From CAYLYP01 sp964387795 (GTDB taxonomy: Bacteria > Bacteroidota > Bacteroidia > Bacteroidales > UBA7960): 64,000 bases of DNA. The notes under the pieces were generated by a model. It was not told the DNA's origin and did not search any database. It was given only the letters and a program-made list of their open reading frames with translations. The DNA lies in NCBI GenBank assembly GCA_964387795.1, contig CAYLYP010000001.1, forward strand, positions 94,746-158,745, written 5' to 3'. The translations under genes and the position numbers were made by a program. This document shows, piece by piece, positions 16,910-24,910 of the stretch (position 1 is the stretch's first letter; every line of letters starts with the position of its first letter).

Positions 16910-17314
16910 ATGAGTGAAGTATTGATATTCAAAAATGATTTTGGCAGGTGCGAACTTGATAATGAGTTAAACTGGATATTCATTACATTTTCAGGGATTG
17001 TAAATGTAAAGCAGGGTAATGCAGTACTGGAAAAAGCCCTTGAAGTAATAAAAGAAAAGAAATGCCCCGGTTACGTGGTTGATTCTTCAGGAGTGAAGGG
17101 AACCTATACCATGGCTAACGACTATATTGCCAACGAATGGATGCCTCAGGCACTGGCAAATGGCTGCAAATACAATGGTGTTATTGTATCTTCAGATATT
17201 TTCACCCAATTTGCAACCGAAGCATTGGAAAAAAAAGTGAGTGGCATGACCATTAAAATGTTTGATAAAATAGAGGATGTAATTGCCTGGATAAAAAGTT
17301 TATCAAAAAAATAG
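16910..17314 (+). CDS. STAS/SpoIIAA-like protein
   Basis: A 134-residue soluble protein with the alternating strand-helix layout of STAS/SpoIIAA-like domains: a strand pair RCELDNELNWIFITFSGI, helix NAVLEKALEVIKEKKC, strand PGYVVDSSGV with the DSSG loop where SpoIIAA proteins carry the phosphorylatable Ser, a long middle helix, strand NGVIVSSDIF and a C-terminal helix EDVIAWIKSLSKK. The role may be ligand binding or partner switching; no partner kinase or phosphatase is in the window. The leader from U copy 4 is long (about 240 bases). Confidence 0.6.
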   Translation: MSEVLIFKNDFGRCELDNELNWIFITFSGIVNVKQGNAVLEKALEVIKEKKCPGYVVDSSGVKGTYTMANDYIANEWMPQALANGCKYNGVIVSSDIFTQFATEALEKKVSGMTIKMFDKIEDVIAWIKSLSKK

Positions 17315-17423
17315 ATGGATTAAAGTAGTTCACCCCAAAGCGGATTGAGCTCTGGTAATAAATGATATCTGAAGGATCACGTTTCCCTGCATGCACTGTT
17401 GTTTGCCCAAACAAATTGCATGG

Positions 17424-17612
17424 TATGAGAAAGCTGATCCTTTTATTTTGGCAATCATTCCAGTTCTTCCCTGTTCATAGGAAAACAACGAAATCGTCCG
17501 GGAAGCCGATTTGAATGTTCGTAAAGTTGAATTACCGAAAAAACAACTACAATCTTTATCATTTGAAGCGTATGTATTTATGTTTGGGAAATGGATTAAA
17601 TGCCAAACGTAA
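17424..17612 (+). pseudogene. Possible decayed coding sequence, family unknown
   Basis: One frame reads WYEKADPFILAIIPVLPCS, a stop, then ENNEIVREADLNVRKVELP and on to FGKWIKCQT and a stop. The two halves look protein-like in the same frame and no start is present. The upstream bases 17361-17423 look open in another frame (DHVSLHALLFAQTN). This suggests a decayed gene, but I cannot name it and chance is not excluded. Confidence 0.3.
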
Positions 17613-17640
17613 TGCATACGCAAAGGACATAAGCACCAAT

Positions 17641-17741
17641 GACGAAAAATGATAAAATGTTGCTTTTTTGTAAATAAGTGCATATCTTTTTGTTAAAGTA
17701 TTATTATTAATCGCATTTTGATATTTTTGTAAGGGGAAACT
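17641..17741 (+). promoter_or_regulatory. U repeat, copy 5 (divergent)
   Basis: TTTTTGTTAAAGTATTATTA, ATCGCATTTTGATATTTTTG with the -7 box at 17722-17729, then TAAGGGGAAACTAAG and GATTCCTGA. It is the least conserved copy but keeps the end of the block. It stands before the Fic remnant, which also has its own promoter. Confidence 0.5.
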
Positions 17742-17842
17742 AAGTGTGATTCCTGATATTGCCAATAATGTGACTAAAGACGATTAAGTGTAAAAAATTT
17801 ATCATTTTCTATTTATGATGATTTTACAATGTATTGATTTTG

Positions 17843-17872
17843 TTGTTTTCTATACAAAAGGAATTATATTTG
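17843..17872 (+). promoter_or_regulatory. Consensus Bacteroidota promoter
   Basis: TTG (17843-17845), 19-nt spacer, TATATTTG (17865-17872) is an exact TTG-N19-TAnnTTTG match. It lies 30 bases before the open frame of the Fic remnant, whose N-terminal part is missing, so the promoter outlived its gene. Confidence 0.65.
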
Positions 17873-17902
17873 TATAGATTTTTAGAAATTCTATCCATAT
17901 GA

Positions 17903-18079
17903 CAACTTGGGGATTATGACCCCTTAATAAAGATGGCAATTATACATTTTCAATTTGAAAGTATCCACCCATTTTATGACGGAAACGGTAGAACTGGGAG
18001 AATTATCAACATTCTCTATTTGATTTTAGAAAAACTTCAATCTTTGCCAAGCAATGGTTATTGCATGGCTTATGAGTAA
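17903..18079 (+). pseudogene. Fic-family protein, internal fragment
   Basis: The frame from 17903 reads [20 protein letters not shown], then [19 protein letters not shown] and ends MAYE-stop at 18077-18079. It carries the complete active-site motif HPFxDGNGRxGR of AMP-transferring Fic enzymes, but only about 58 codons of a protein normally near 300-370 residues remain. Both the N-terminal part (including any inhibitory helix) and the C-terminal part are lost, so it is surely dead. It is a different Fic type from the RhuM fusion (GNGR here, GNKR there). The bases 18080-18344 after it hold nothing recognisable. Confidence 0.85.
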
Positions 18080-18344
18080 CTATTTTAACGATGATTTGTG
18101 AAATTATCCTTATGGTCTGCTAAGCGGGTTTAACAGTGGGGAAAATTAAAAGTGTATTGTTTTTCATACACAAACATATTAAGTCAGCTTATTAAGCAGG
18201 ATTTAAATATTTGCACTACTTGAGAAACAATTTTGCACATTCAAATTAGCATTTTATTAAATAATTGTTGAATTCGTTGTGCATTTTGTATATGTGTTAA
18301 AACTATTGGAAACAATTAAAATTTGATATACCGGTTATATTGTG

Positions 18345-18425
18345 GCAGCGAGTGAGCACAGGTTGAACTCATCCTGTAGGATTGTGATATGGGTTTATAA
18401 GAGCTTTGGAATGGATTTTTAAAAT
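18345..18425 (+). mobile_element. R1 repeat copy h (fragment of the 5' half)
   Basis: GCAGCGAGTGAGCACAGGTT, GAACTCATCCTGTAGGATTG and ATGGGTTTATAAGAGCTT-type sequence match the middle of the R1 5' half. The first part and the whole 3' half are missing. As with copy c, an R2 copy follows. Confidence 0.55.
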
Positions 18426-18465
18426 GTGCATTGAGGATGGGGATTGAGCCTTACTTAAAGAAAAT

Positions 18466-18838
18466 GGCATTATTAGGGTAAAAAATATCTTATTTGAAGG
18501 AGGGAAACTCCTACGGAGTTTTTATGTAGGTATGCTTTTTGCCCCCAGATAAATCTGGGGGTTATGCACAGGCTACTCCTGACGGAGTAGTAAAGACAGG
18601 CATGGAATTGGGTGAAAGATTTACCAATAAAGAACCCTTGTTTTTCGAGTAAAGAAATGATAGGGCACAAAGGTTCCAATAATGGCCAATTCAGCTGACA
18701 AGTATATAGCCTAAATATTTTTCCAGGAAAAAAGGTAGCAATATTATAATGAATCCGATAAAATCCTGTAGGGTTTTACTGTAAATACCTCCCGCATTTA
18801 TCCGGGGGAAGGAAAAGGGAGAGCTATAACGGCACGGG
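18466..18838. repeat. R2 repeat, copy 2
   Basis: This copy matches 10590-10985 in order: GGCATTATTAGGG, GGAGGGAAACTCCTACGGAG, CCCCAGATAAATCTGGGGG, TTATGCACAGGCTACTCC, then after a divergent middle TAAAATCCTGTAGGGTTTTA and TTTATCCGGGGGAAGG. It has no coding capacity. Confidence 0.7.
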
Positions 18839-18936
18839 AATTTAATAAATGATGAAAAAACCTCCAGCAATTGTGAGAGATTTGAATACTTTTCTATTTC
18901 TATCACAGTTGTGAGAGAATTTGAATAAATTTGAAC

Positions 18937-19020
18937 ATGAATAAATTATCAGCATACAACAGTTTTTTCACTGAAATAATCGACACGATTAATTCAGCAA
19001 GATACCAGGCATGGTATTAA
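18937..19020 (+). pseudogene. N-terminal stub of a DUF1016-like (PDDEXK) nuclease
   Basis: ATG 18937 reads MNKLSAYNSFFTEIIDTINS, then ARYQAWY and a stop after 27 codons. This start resembles the N-termini of DUF1016/YhcG-type nucleases (FTEI...I..AR.QA...VN). The stop is created exactly where the MITE-like fragment begins at 19022, so the rest was removed or displaced by that element. Short length keeps confidence low. Confidence 0.4.
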
Positions 19021-19021
19021 A

Positions 19022-19078
19022 AAGTGGCATTGTAAATGATATACATCCTGCTTGTTAAGTGTTTTTCAGCAGACCCTA
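19022..19078. mobile_element. Right end of the MITE-like element, overlapping the phosphorylase gene end
   Basis: Its last part matches the right end of the full element: CTGCTTGTTAAGTG followed by the terminal repeat TTTTTCAGCAGACCCTA (19062-19078). Only one end is present. The last four codons and the TGA stop of the minus-strand gene at 19066 lie in this terminal repeat. Confidence 0.7.
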
Positions 19079-22000
19079 CCTACTTTAACTGATGCAATAG
19101 TCCCGCTCCTTGAAAATATTTCGTTCGAGAGGTCTTTTGGAATTATTTGTCCGGTGATGTATTGTGGGGGAGTGCCTTGTTTAGAAAATTCAATCTCAAT
19201 GAAAGCCTGTTCAGCCTGAATATAATAAACAGGTGTCCCGCAGAAAGAATAGCTCAGGAAAGAGTGTTCATTATCCAGACAGTCAGATTTTCTGATAAGA
19301 ACAGGGTTGAAGCAAATGGTTCCGTTTTTAATTTCCAGTCCTAATTCGTTAAACCTGCTAATGATATCTTCTTTCACCTGTCCGGTGAGCCCTGGTTGCT
19401 GAACGCCTTTCATAAAAGGGGTGTGGGAATAAGGATCGGTAGGGAAGGCACCGTAATCCTTAGGATTTTTATGGGAGCCTATGCCATCTTTGATGCGGTA
19501 ATAAAGGGGGATTAGCTTTTTTAGAGTTTCATGGTTGTTGGAATCCCATGCAAACTGGGTGATATTCTCCCCTAAAGCAAGAAGGAGCTTTGAAACCATG
19601 TGCCAATAGATGGAACCAATACCTTCGTATTTAAAGAATGAGCCTGACCTGCCAGTAAAGGAGCTATGATTGAACACCTGTTCGTAGATTTCGAGCAGGT
19701 TCTTTTTTTCATTTTCAATCCATTCGGAAGCAAATGTCCCATTGCTTTTTAGCTTGTCAAGTCTTTCAATAAGAAGCCTTTGATTGGCAAGGTCGGCGTT
19801 AAAGTGTGTTTTCCCGTTAACATCTATTGAAACGATAGAAGTATCATTGGTCTCAATTAGCTTTTTGATGAGAAGGGATTTCTGTGCTAAATCAGTTGGA
19901 ATGATATTGATTTCGTTAAAATAGGGAGTGTTTTTTACGGGGTAAAGCATAAAGCTTTGTTGGTCGGGCCTCCAGAGTTTGCTATCGAAGAGTTTTTCGA
20001 CAAGCTCCAGGACTTCATTGCAATAAAGATGGCCACTTGACAGAATGGCAACCTGTCCTTCGAGCATCAGGTTGAGATGTCGTATTGAAAGGCTGCCGGG
20101 TTTAAAATCAATAAGATTATAGGAATGGTAAAGCCCGTCTTCTCTTTGGTTGGATTTAATGCTTTGGTCAAGGACGTCAATCACGAGTTGCATAAAAGAA
20201 AGCAGTTCCCGATGTTGGATTTCAACATATTTGTTGGAGAAGCCGGAATATATTTTGTTTCTGTAGTCTTCGCCAGCAATACCAAGTTGGTCGGTGATAG
20301 TCCTTCTTTGGCCATCAGATATTTTATTGCCAAGTGCTTTGCTGTGAGATGTAAAGACAGAGGATACCCGGGTAAAGAATTCATGTACTTCAATAGAAAG
20401 CTGTTGCGACTGGTTGGGATTTTCCTTGTAGAGTTTGATAAAGAAATCGAGAAAGCGTTTCATCTGGTAAAGTGTAACCATTGAAGCCCCATTCCCAACA
20501 AGGGCATTATTTGCATCATTCCATTCGGGACGTTGCGTTGTAAGCCATATCCCGGCTTCAGGAACAAAATTGCTTAGTTTGGTAAGCAGGCATACAAGAA
20601 CCTTCTCGGTGAACGACACCCTGTATATTTCCCCATTATCAAGGTGTGCAAGTTTCCCATCAGCACCCATGACACTGCTTCTTTCAATAATACTTTGATG
20701 AAGCTGCCATTCAAAGCTAATGGTGTCTTTTGGATTTTCCACAATCTTTTCGTAGGATTTAATCCTATAGGGCACTGAAGCGTAAACAAAACAGTTTTTA
20801 TCAAACTGCTGGAGGATTTGATTTGGATAGAATTTTTCCATCATTTCCAAGAGACGGAGCAGGTAGATGATCTGGTGGTCGCCCCAGTAGCCAATATAAG
20901 CCCAGGGATTTTCTGGTTCAGGGACTTCCCAGTCGAAGCCATTTCGGGTAATCCTGTATGGATTATAGCCATCGGCGGTAGAAGCATTTAGGAAGCGATA
21001 AATCATTCCGGGGAGGAAGGCCGGGAAAGAGAAAGCAAGGCTTTCCCAATTCTGAAAGATATCGCGCCAGTTGCCCTGGTAGTTTAAAGAAGGTTTTCCA
21101 TCCTGGGCACTTACTTTTATTTCAAAGGCATTCCAAGGCCTGCTTGGGTCACCATGTCTTCGGCTAAAGCTTAGGGGCAGGTATTCAATTGCCAATCGGA
21201 TCAGGCCAGGGTCGTTTAAGGCCACGACAGCATCAATTAATTCCCGGAGGTGTAATTGATCGGGAAGGACAGAAAAAGCTCCCTGGAGGCGTTCAGATAG
21301 CCTTATATTTGAATCCCTGAGGTGGGCAATAAAGTCGTTTTTATCAATCTGATATTGATTGTGAAATATACCGCCTCTCATGATGTTAAACATTACATTG
21401 GCATAGTGCCGCCTGTCGTTAATGGTGTCAGCAGTTTTCTGGATCCCATCTGAAAGGCCAACAAGATGGTTCAGTTTTTGGGTATTGGAAAACACCTCGT
21501 TTTCAATGAAACCAGGGAGGTCTTTTTGTTGTTTAAGGAGGGTAAAAAGCTGAGCCAGGCTTGAATGGTCTTTTGAAACATCAGCAACGATATACCAGGT
21601 TTTCTTTTCCCCGGCTTTAATCTTCGTTTCGCTATGAATAAGGAAGGCAGTTTTTTGCCCCATAATCCGGGATTCGGCTTCGATATCAAATCCTCTTTTA
21701 AGTTGGGATAGCTGGTTGGAGCTCAGCAATATCTTTTGGGGATTAAGCCCATGCGACCAGATAATATTGGCTTTAAGGGCTTCATTGGGTTCTGCCCTGT
21801 CAATAGGTATGGAAGAAAGGCGAAATATGGCTGATTGGTATTCAGGGATATATTCGGCAATTTTGTATGCATCCATCAGGGTGCTCATTGTTGCCTGGGT
21901 ATCCCTTGTAATCCCTGCTGGAATGATGTTAAGCAGCCCATCAGTAATGTCGGCAACAACAGGTTTTGAAGCATGATTTGTGAGTTCAGATTTCCTGATC

Positions 22001-22494
22001 CATCCAAGGGATTCAGCATTCATCCAGGTATATGAAAATGTAAGCTGAAGTTCATTGTTTGTTTCCTGAAAGATGATTTTGTTGCCTGCTTTATTTTTAA
22101 ACAGCTTTCGGGTGACAGGGTATAACTCATTAAGGGAGTTTGAAAAGGGTTCCCAAATCTTTATCCTGTCATTTTCAAAGACACGTATGATTGTTGTCGG
22201 GCCAGTAATGCCTGCATAATCATGGATTTTATCATCAGTATAGTATGGGAACAGTGCGTTATTGAAGTTTTGCCTGCCTGCAGTAAGGCTACCAGTGCTT
22301 GAGAGGTACATCCAGAGGTCTGAATTGCTAACGATGCTCATGAAAAAGGGGAGCATGGCATCGAAATGATTGATACAATACATTTCTTCACCATCAATAT
22401 TTGTAAGAGATCCTTCAGGGGCTTCGGGATTGGAAAAAAGTGGGTTGTTTCCAATATATGTTTTTTTGGTAGCCATTGAACAGTGTTTTGTCAT
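19066..22494 (-). CDS. Large glycoside phosphorylase, GH94/GH149/GH161-like (probable beta-1,3-glucan phosphorylase)
   Basis: A 1142-residue cytoplasmic enzyme (no signal peptide). The N-terminal 330 residues are strand-rich, as in the beta-sandwich of GH94-type phosphorylases, with NNPLFSNPEAPEGSLTNIDG and GRQNFNNALFPYYTDDKI. An (alpha/alpha)6-like core follows: GNWRDIFQNWESLAFSFPAF, ENPWAYIGYWGDHQIIYLL and RPEWNDANNALVG (W658-N-D660). D660 corresponds by motif to the general acid of GH94 enzymes (DWND). Length and the beta-1,3-glucan locus favour GH149 or GH161, which phosphorolyse beta-1,3-glucan oligomers to glucose 1-phosphate. It starts 20 bases after the GH3 gene stop; Met7 (22476) is an alternative start. 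The last codons come from a mobile-element end. The exact GH family is inference. Confidence 0.65.
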   Translation of the reverse strand: MTKHCSMATKKTYIGNNPLFSNPEAPEGSLTNIDGEEMYCINHFDAMLPFFMSIVSNSDLWMYLSSTGSLTAGRQNFNNALFPYYTDDKIHDYAGITGPTTIIRVFENDRIKIWEPFSNSLNELYPVTRKLFKNKAGNKIIFQETNNELQLTFSYTWMNAESLGWIRKSELTNHASKPVVADITDGLLNIIPAGITRDTQATMSTLMDAYKIAEYIPEYQSAIFRLSSIPIDRAEPNEALKANIIWSHGLNPQKILLSSNQLSQLKRGFDIEAESRIMGQKTAFLIHSETKIKAGEKKTWYIVADVSKDHSSLAQLFTLLKQQKDLPGFIENEVFSNTQKLNHLVGLSDGIQKTADTINDRRHYANVMFNIMRGGIFHNQYQIDKNDFIAHLRDSNIRLSERLQGAFSVLPDQLHLRELIDAVVALNDPGLIRLAIEYLPLSFSRRHGDPSRPWNAFEIKVSAQDGKPSLNYQGNWRDIFQNWESLAFSFPAFLPGMIYRFLNASTADGYNPYRITRNGFDWEVPEPENPWAYIGYWGDHQIIYLLRLLEMMEKFYPNQILQQFDKNCFVYASVPYRIKSYEKIVENPKDTISFEWQLHQSIIERSSVMGADGKLAHLDNGEIYRVSFTEKVLVCLLTKLSNFVPEAGIWLTTQRPEWNDANNALVGNGASMVTLYQMKRFLDFFIKLYKENPNQSQQLSIEVHEFFTRVSSVFTSHSKALGNKISDGQRRTITDQLGIAGEDYRNKIYSGFSNKYVEIQHRELLSFMQLVIDVLDQSIKSNQREDGLYHSYNLIDFKPGSLSIRHLNLMLEGQVAILSSGHLYCNEVLELVEKLFDSKLWRPDQQSFMLYPVKNTPYFNEINIIPTDLAQKSLLIKKLIETNDTSIVSIDVNGKTHFNADLANQRLLIERLDKLKSNGTFASEWIENEKKNLLEIYEQVFNHSSFTGRSGSFFKYEGIGSIYWHMVSKLLLALGENITQFAWDSNNHETLKKLIPLYYRIKDGIGSHKNPKDYGAFPTDPYSHTPFMKGVQQPGLTGQVKEDIISRFNELGLEIKNGTICFNPVLIRKSDCLDNEHSFLSYSFCGTPVYYIQAEQAFIEIEFSKQGTPPQYITGQIIPKDLSNEIFSRSGTIASVKVGRVC

Positions 22495-22514
22495 TTCAAC
22501 TTTTAGTAAAGGTA

Positions 22515-24836
22515 TTAGAATTTCAAGGTTTTATTTAAGAATAGTTTTACTGACAACAATTCGGAAGGATTGCTTCCTGCCAGTATTTCAAATTCCCCCT
22601 TTTCGGCTATTTGTTGGTTCTGAGGGTCAACAAAACTTAATGAAGATGCAGGTATTGTAAATAAAACAATCTGACTTTCATTTGGTTGAAGAAATACTTT
22701 TTTAAAAGCAACAAGTTTTCTGTCGTCAGGCGAGACTGAAGCATACAGGTCGCGGATGTAAAGCTGGACTACCTCTTTAGCCGGATAAAGGCCTGTATTC
22801 CTGATGGTGATGCTTACTGTTATGTCTTCATTACCATTCAGTTCCTTTGGTATTACAGACAGATTGCCAAAGCTGAAGTTGGAATAGCTAAGTCCATAGC
22901 CAAATTGCCACTGAGGATTAAAGGCATTCATGTTAAAGGAATTATCCAGCTTATCACTTCCTTTGTGTTGATATGTTTGAAGTGAAGCGGGATAACGTGG
23001 ATAGGTATAGGGTAATTTTCCTGAAGGGACATCATTTCCTTTGATGAGGCTTGCAAGTGCATGCCCGCCTTCATTGCCAGGCCAGTAGGCATGAAGGATG
23101 GCAGAGGCCAGAGGTTCAATTTCCCTTATGATACGAGGCCTGCCCTGGAGCAGGATTAGGACGATAGGCTTCCCGCTTTTATGAAGGCGTTTTACAAGTC
23201 CAATCTGATTGCCGGGAAGGTTCAAATCATTTATATCAGAAGGCTTTTCTGTTAATGGGGCTTCACCAAGACAAACAAAGATGATATCCGATTTCCTGGC
23301 TTTTTTCAATAAGGCTTTTTCATTTTCAACATCTCCTTCATAAAGGGTGCCCTGGCTGTAAATAATATTATCTGTTCCATACATGTCCTGCATGGCCTGA
23401 AGAAAGGTTTTTTTACTTTTATCATCGTATGTAGTATCATTTCCAGCCCAGGTTCGGCTCCAGGGGCCATTAAGGGAAGTGAGCTGGTTTGCGGCAGGAC
23501 CAGTAATAAATATTTTTCCGGAAACCTTTTGAAGAGGCAATGTGTTGTTGATGTTTTTGAGCAAAGTGACAGATTCAATGGCTGTCTGATAGCTTTTCTG
23601 GGCAAATTCATCTGACCCAAACAAGGGATAGCTTTCCGGATTGTTATAGCATGAGTTAAAAAGACCCAGTTTGAATTTTACAAATAAAATCCTGCGCACT
23701 GCATCATCAATGCGTTCAATAGGGATTTCACCTTTTTGGACAAGGTCGATAATATCCTCAGCAAAGCTGGCATCATAAGGTACCATGCACATATCAATCC
23801 CTGCCATGACGGCTATTTTAGCAGCTTCTCTTTTGTTTTCAGCAACAAAATGCGTTGTTGATAGGCGTTCGATGTCATTCCAATCAGAGATAACAAATCC
23901 TTTGAAATTAAGTTCCTCTTTGAGGATTGTTGTTAATAGAAAATGGTCAGCATGGCCGGGGATTCCATTCACTGCACCTGAATTGGCCATGATTGAAAGG
24001 GCTCCGTTTTCTATAGCCTGGCGAAATGGTTCAATGTAATACTGTCTTAAATGGTTTTCCGGGATATAAGCTGTTGACCTGTCTTTTCCGTTATAAGGGG
24101 AGCCATATCCAACAAAGTGTTTGAGGCAAACTGCCACTTTTGTTGAATCAGAAAAAGAAAGTCCCTGAGAGCCTTGAATGAATGCATTTCCCATGGCAGA
24201 AGCAAGGTATGTATCTTCACCAAAAGTTTCAATGATACGGCCCCATAGGGCTTGCGTGGAAATATCAAGGACAGGAGCATAATTCCAGAAGGTTGAAGAT
24301 GCACGGAGTTCGTAAGCTGTTATCTCACCGCAGGCTTTTGCCAATTCGGGGTTCCATGTAGCTGCAAGGCCCAGTTGATGGGGGAAGAGGGTTGAACCGG
24401 CAGTGTAATTGGCACCATGAACACCATCGATTCCAAACAGGACTGGAATTTTATGAGCAGCGTTGGAAAGCGTATAATCCTGAATTGTTTTTATAATCCT
24501 GTACCATTCCCGGGTGCAGGGAGGATAAACCCCTTTGTTTTGAACTGATCCCACATGTTGTACCAGCAAGAGCTGATACATTTTTGCAGTATCTAAAATC
24601 AAAGAATCTGCATTTGTCCAGAAAGGGCCTTGCGTTAGGGCAGTAAGCCCAATATTAGTCATTTGCCCTGCTTTTTCTTCAAGGCTTAACAGCTTGAGCA
24701 GGCTGTCGGCCTGATGAAGGAATTTCTTGTCCTGGTCCTTGTCCGGGAAATAAGGATCTTTCCCTGACCATAAAAAGGGAATAGTAAGGACACAAAACAA
24801 GATGAAGCTTAATTTAAAGTATCGGGGCGTATTCAT
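22515..24836 (-). CDS. GH3 beta-glucosidase, exported
   Basis: A 773-residue glycoside hydrolase family 3 enzyme. The signal peptide is MNTPRYFKLSFILFCVLTIP. The (beta/alpha)8 domain (about 40-400) includes VLFGIDGVHGANYT, WGRIIETFGED and the nucleophile motif GFVISDWND with D318. The alpha/beta sandwich domain follows, and then a C-terminal fibronectin III-like domain (about 690-773). It likely trims beta-glucan oligosaccharides to glucose or laminaribiose in the periplasm. The ATG at 24836 is chosen because a frame open to 24878 would begin inside the terminator hairpin 24861-24899. That hairpin also suggests this gene and the phosphorylase form a separate or partly insulated transcript. 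Confidence 0.93.
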   Translation of the reverse strand: MNTPRYFKLSFILFCVLTIPFLWSGKDPYFPDKDQDKKFLHQADSLLKLLSLEEKAGQMTNIGLTALTQGPFWTNADSLILDTAKMYQLLLVQHVGSVQNKGVYPPCTREWYRIIKTIQDYTLSNAAHKIPVLFGIDGVHGANYTAGSTLFPHQLGLAATWNPELAKACGEITAYELRASSTFWNYAPVLDISTQALWGRIIETFGEDTYLASAMGNAFIQGSQGLSFSDSTKVAVCLKHFVGYGSPYNGKDRSTAYIPENHLRQYYIEPFRQAIENGALSIMANSGAVNGIPGHADHFLLTTILKEELNFKGFVISDWNDIERLSTTHFVAENKREAAKIAVMAGIDMCMVPYDASFAEDIIDLVQKGEIPIERIDDAVRRILFVKFKLGLFNSCYNNPESYPLFGSDEFAQKSYQTAIESVTLLKNINNTLPLQKVSGKIFITGPAANQLTSLNGPWSRTWAGNDTTYDDKSKKTFLQAMQDMYGTDNIIYSQGTLYEGDVENEKALLKKARKSDIIFVCLGEAPLTEKPSDINDLNLPGNQIGLVKRLHKSGKPIVLILLQGRPRIIREIEPLASAILHAYWPGNEGGHALASLIKGNDVPSGKLPYTYPRYPASLQTYQHKGSDKLDNSFNMNAFNPQWQFGYGLSYSNFSFGNLSVIPKELNGNEDITVSITIRNTGLYPAKEVVQLYIRDLYASVSPDDRKLVAFKKVFLQPNESQIVLFTIPASSLSFVDPQNQQIAEKGEFEILAGSNPSELLSVKLFLNKTLKF

Positions 24837-24860
24837 GGACAATAGGAGATTTTCTTTAAT

Positions 24861-24899
24861 AAAAAACCTTCCGGTCATTTTGCTGCCGGAAGGTTTTTT
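24861..24899. terminator. Terminator between the GH158-like and GH3 genes
   Basis: A perfect 14-bp stem (AAAAAACCTTCCGG and its complement) with an 11-nt loop and a T-run on the minus strand. It lies 12 bases after the stop of the 24911 gene and 25 bases before the GH3 start. Confidence 0.75.
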
Positions 24900-24910
24900 T
24901 TAGTGGATTA

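Noticed and set aside
17330..17683. Minus-strand gene of 117 codons
   Set aside because: Cys/His-rich sequence without start signal or family likeness; the opposite strand carries a better coding trace.
7449..18838. Integron with attC sites
   Set aside because: The units behind genes look cassette-like, but no integrase is in the window, the inverted repeats near gene ends differ from site to site, and the shared sequence is explained by group II intron parts.
24837..24878. Longer GH3 N-terminus
   Set aside because: It would start within a terminator hairpin and place 14 residues before a normal signal peptide.
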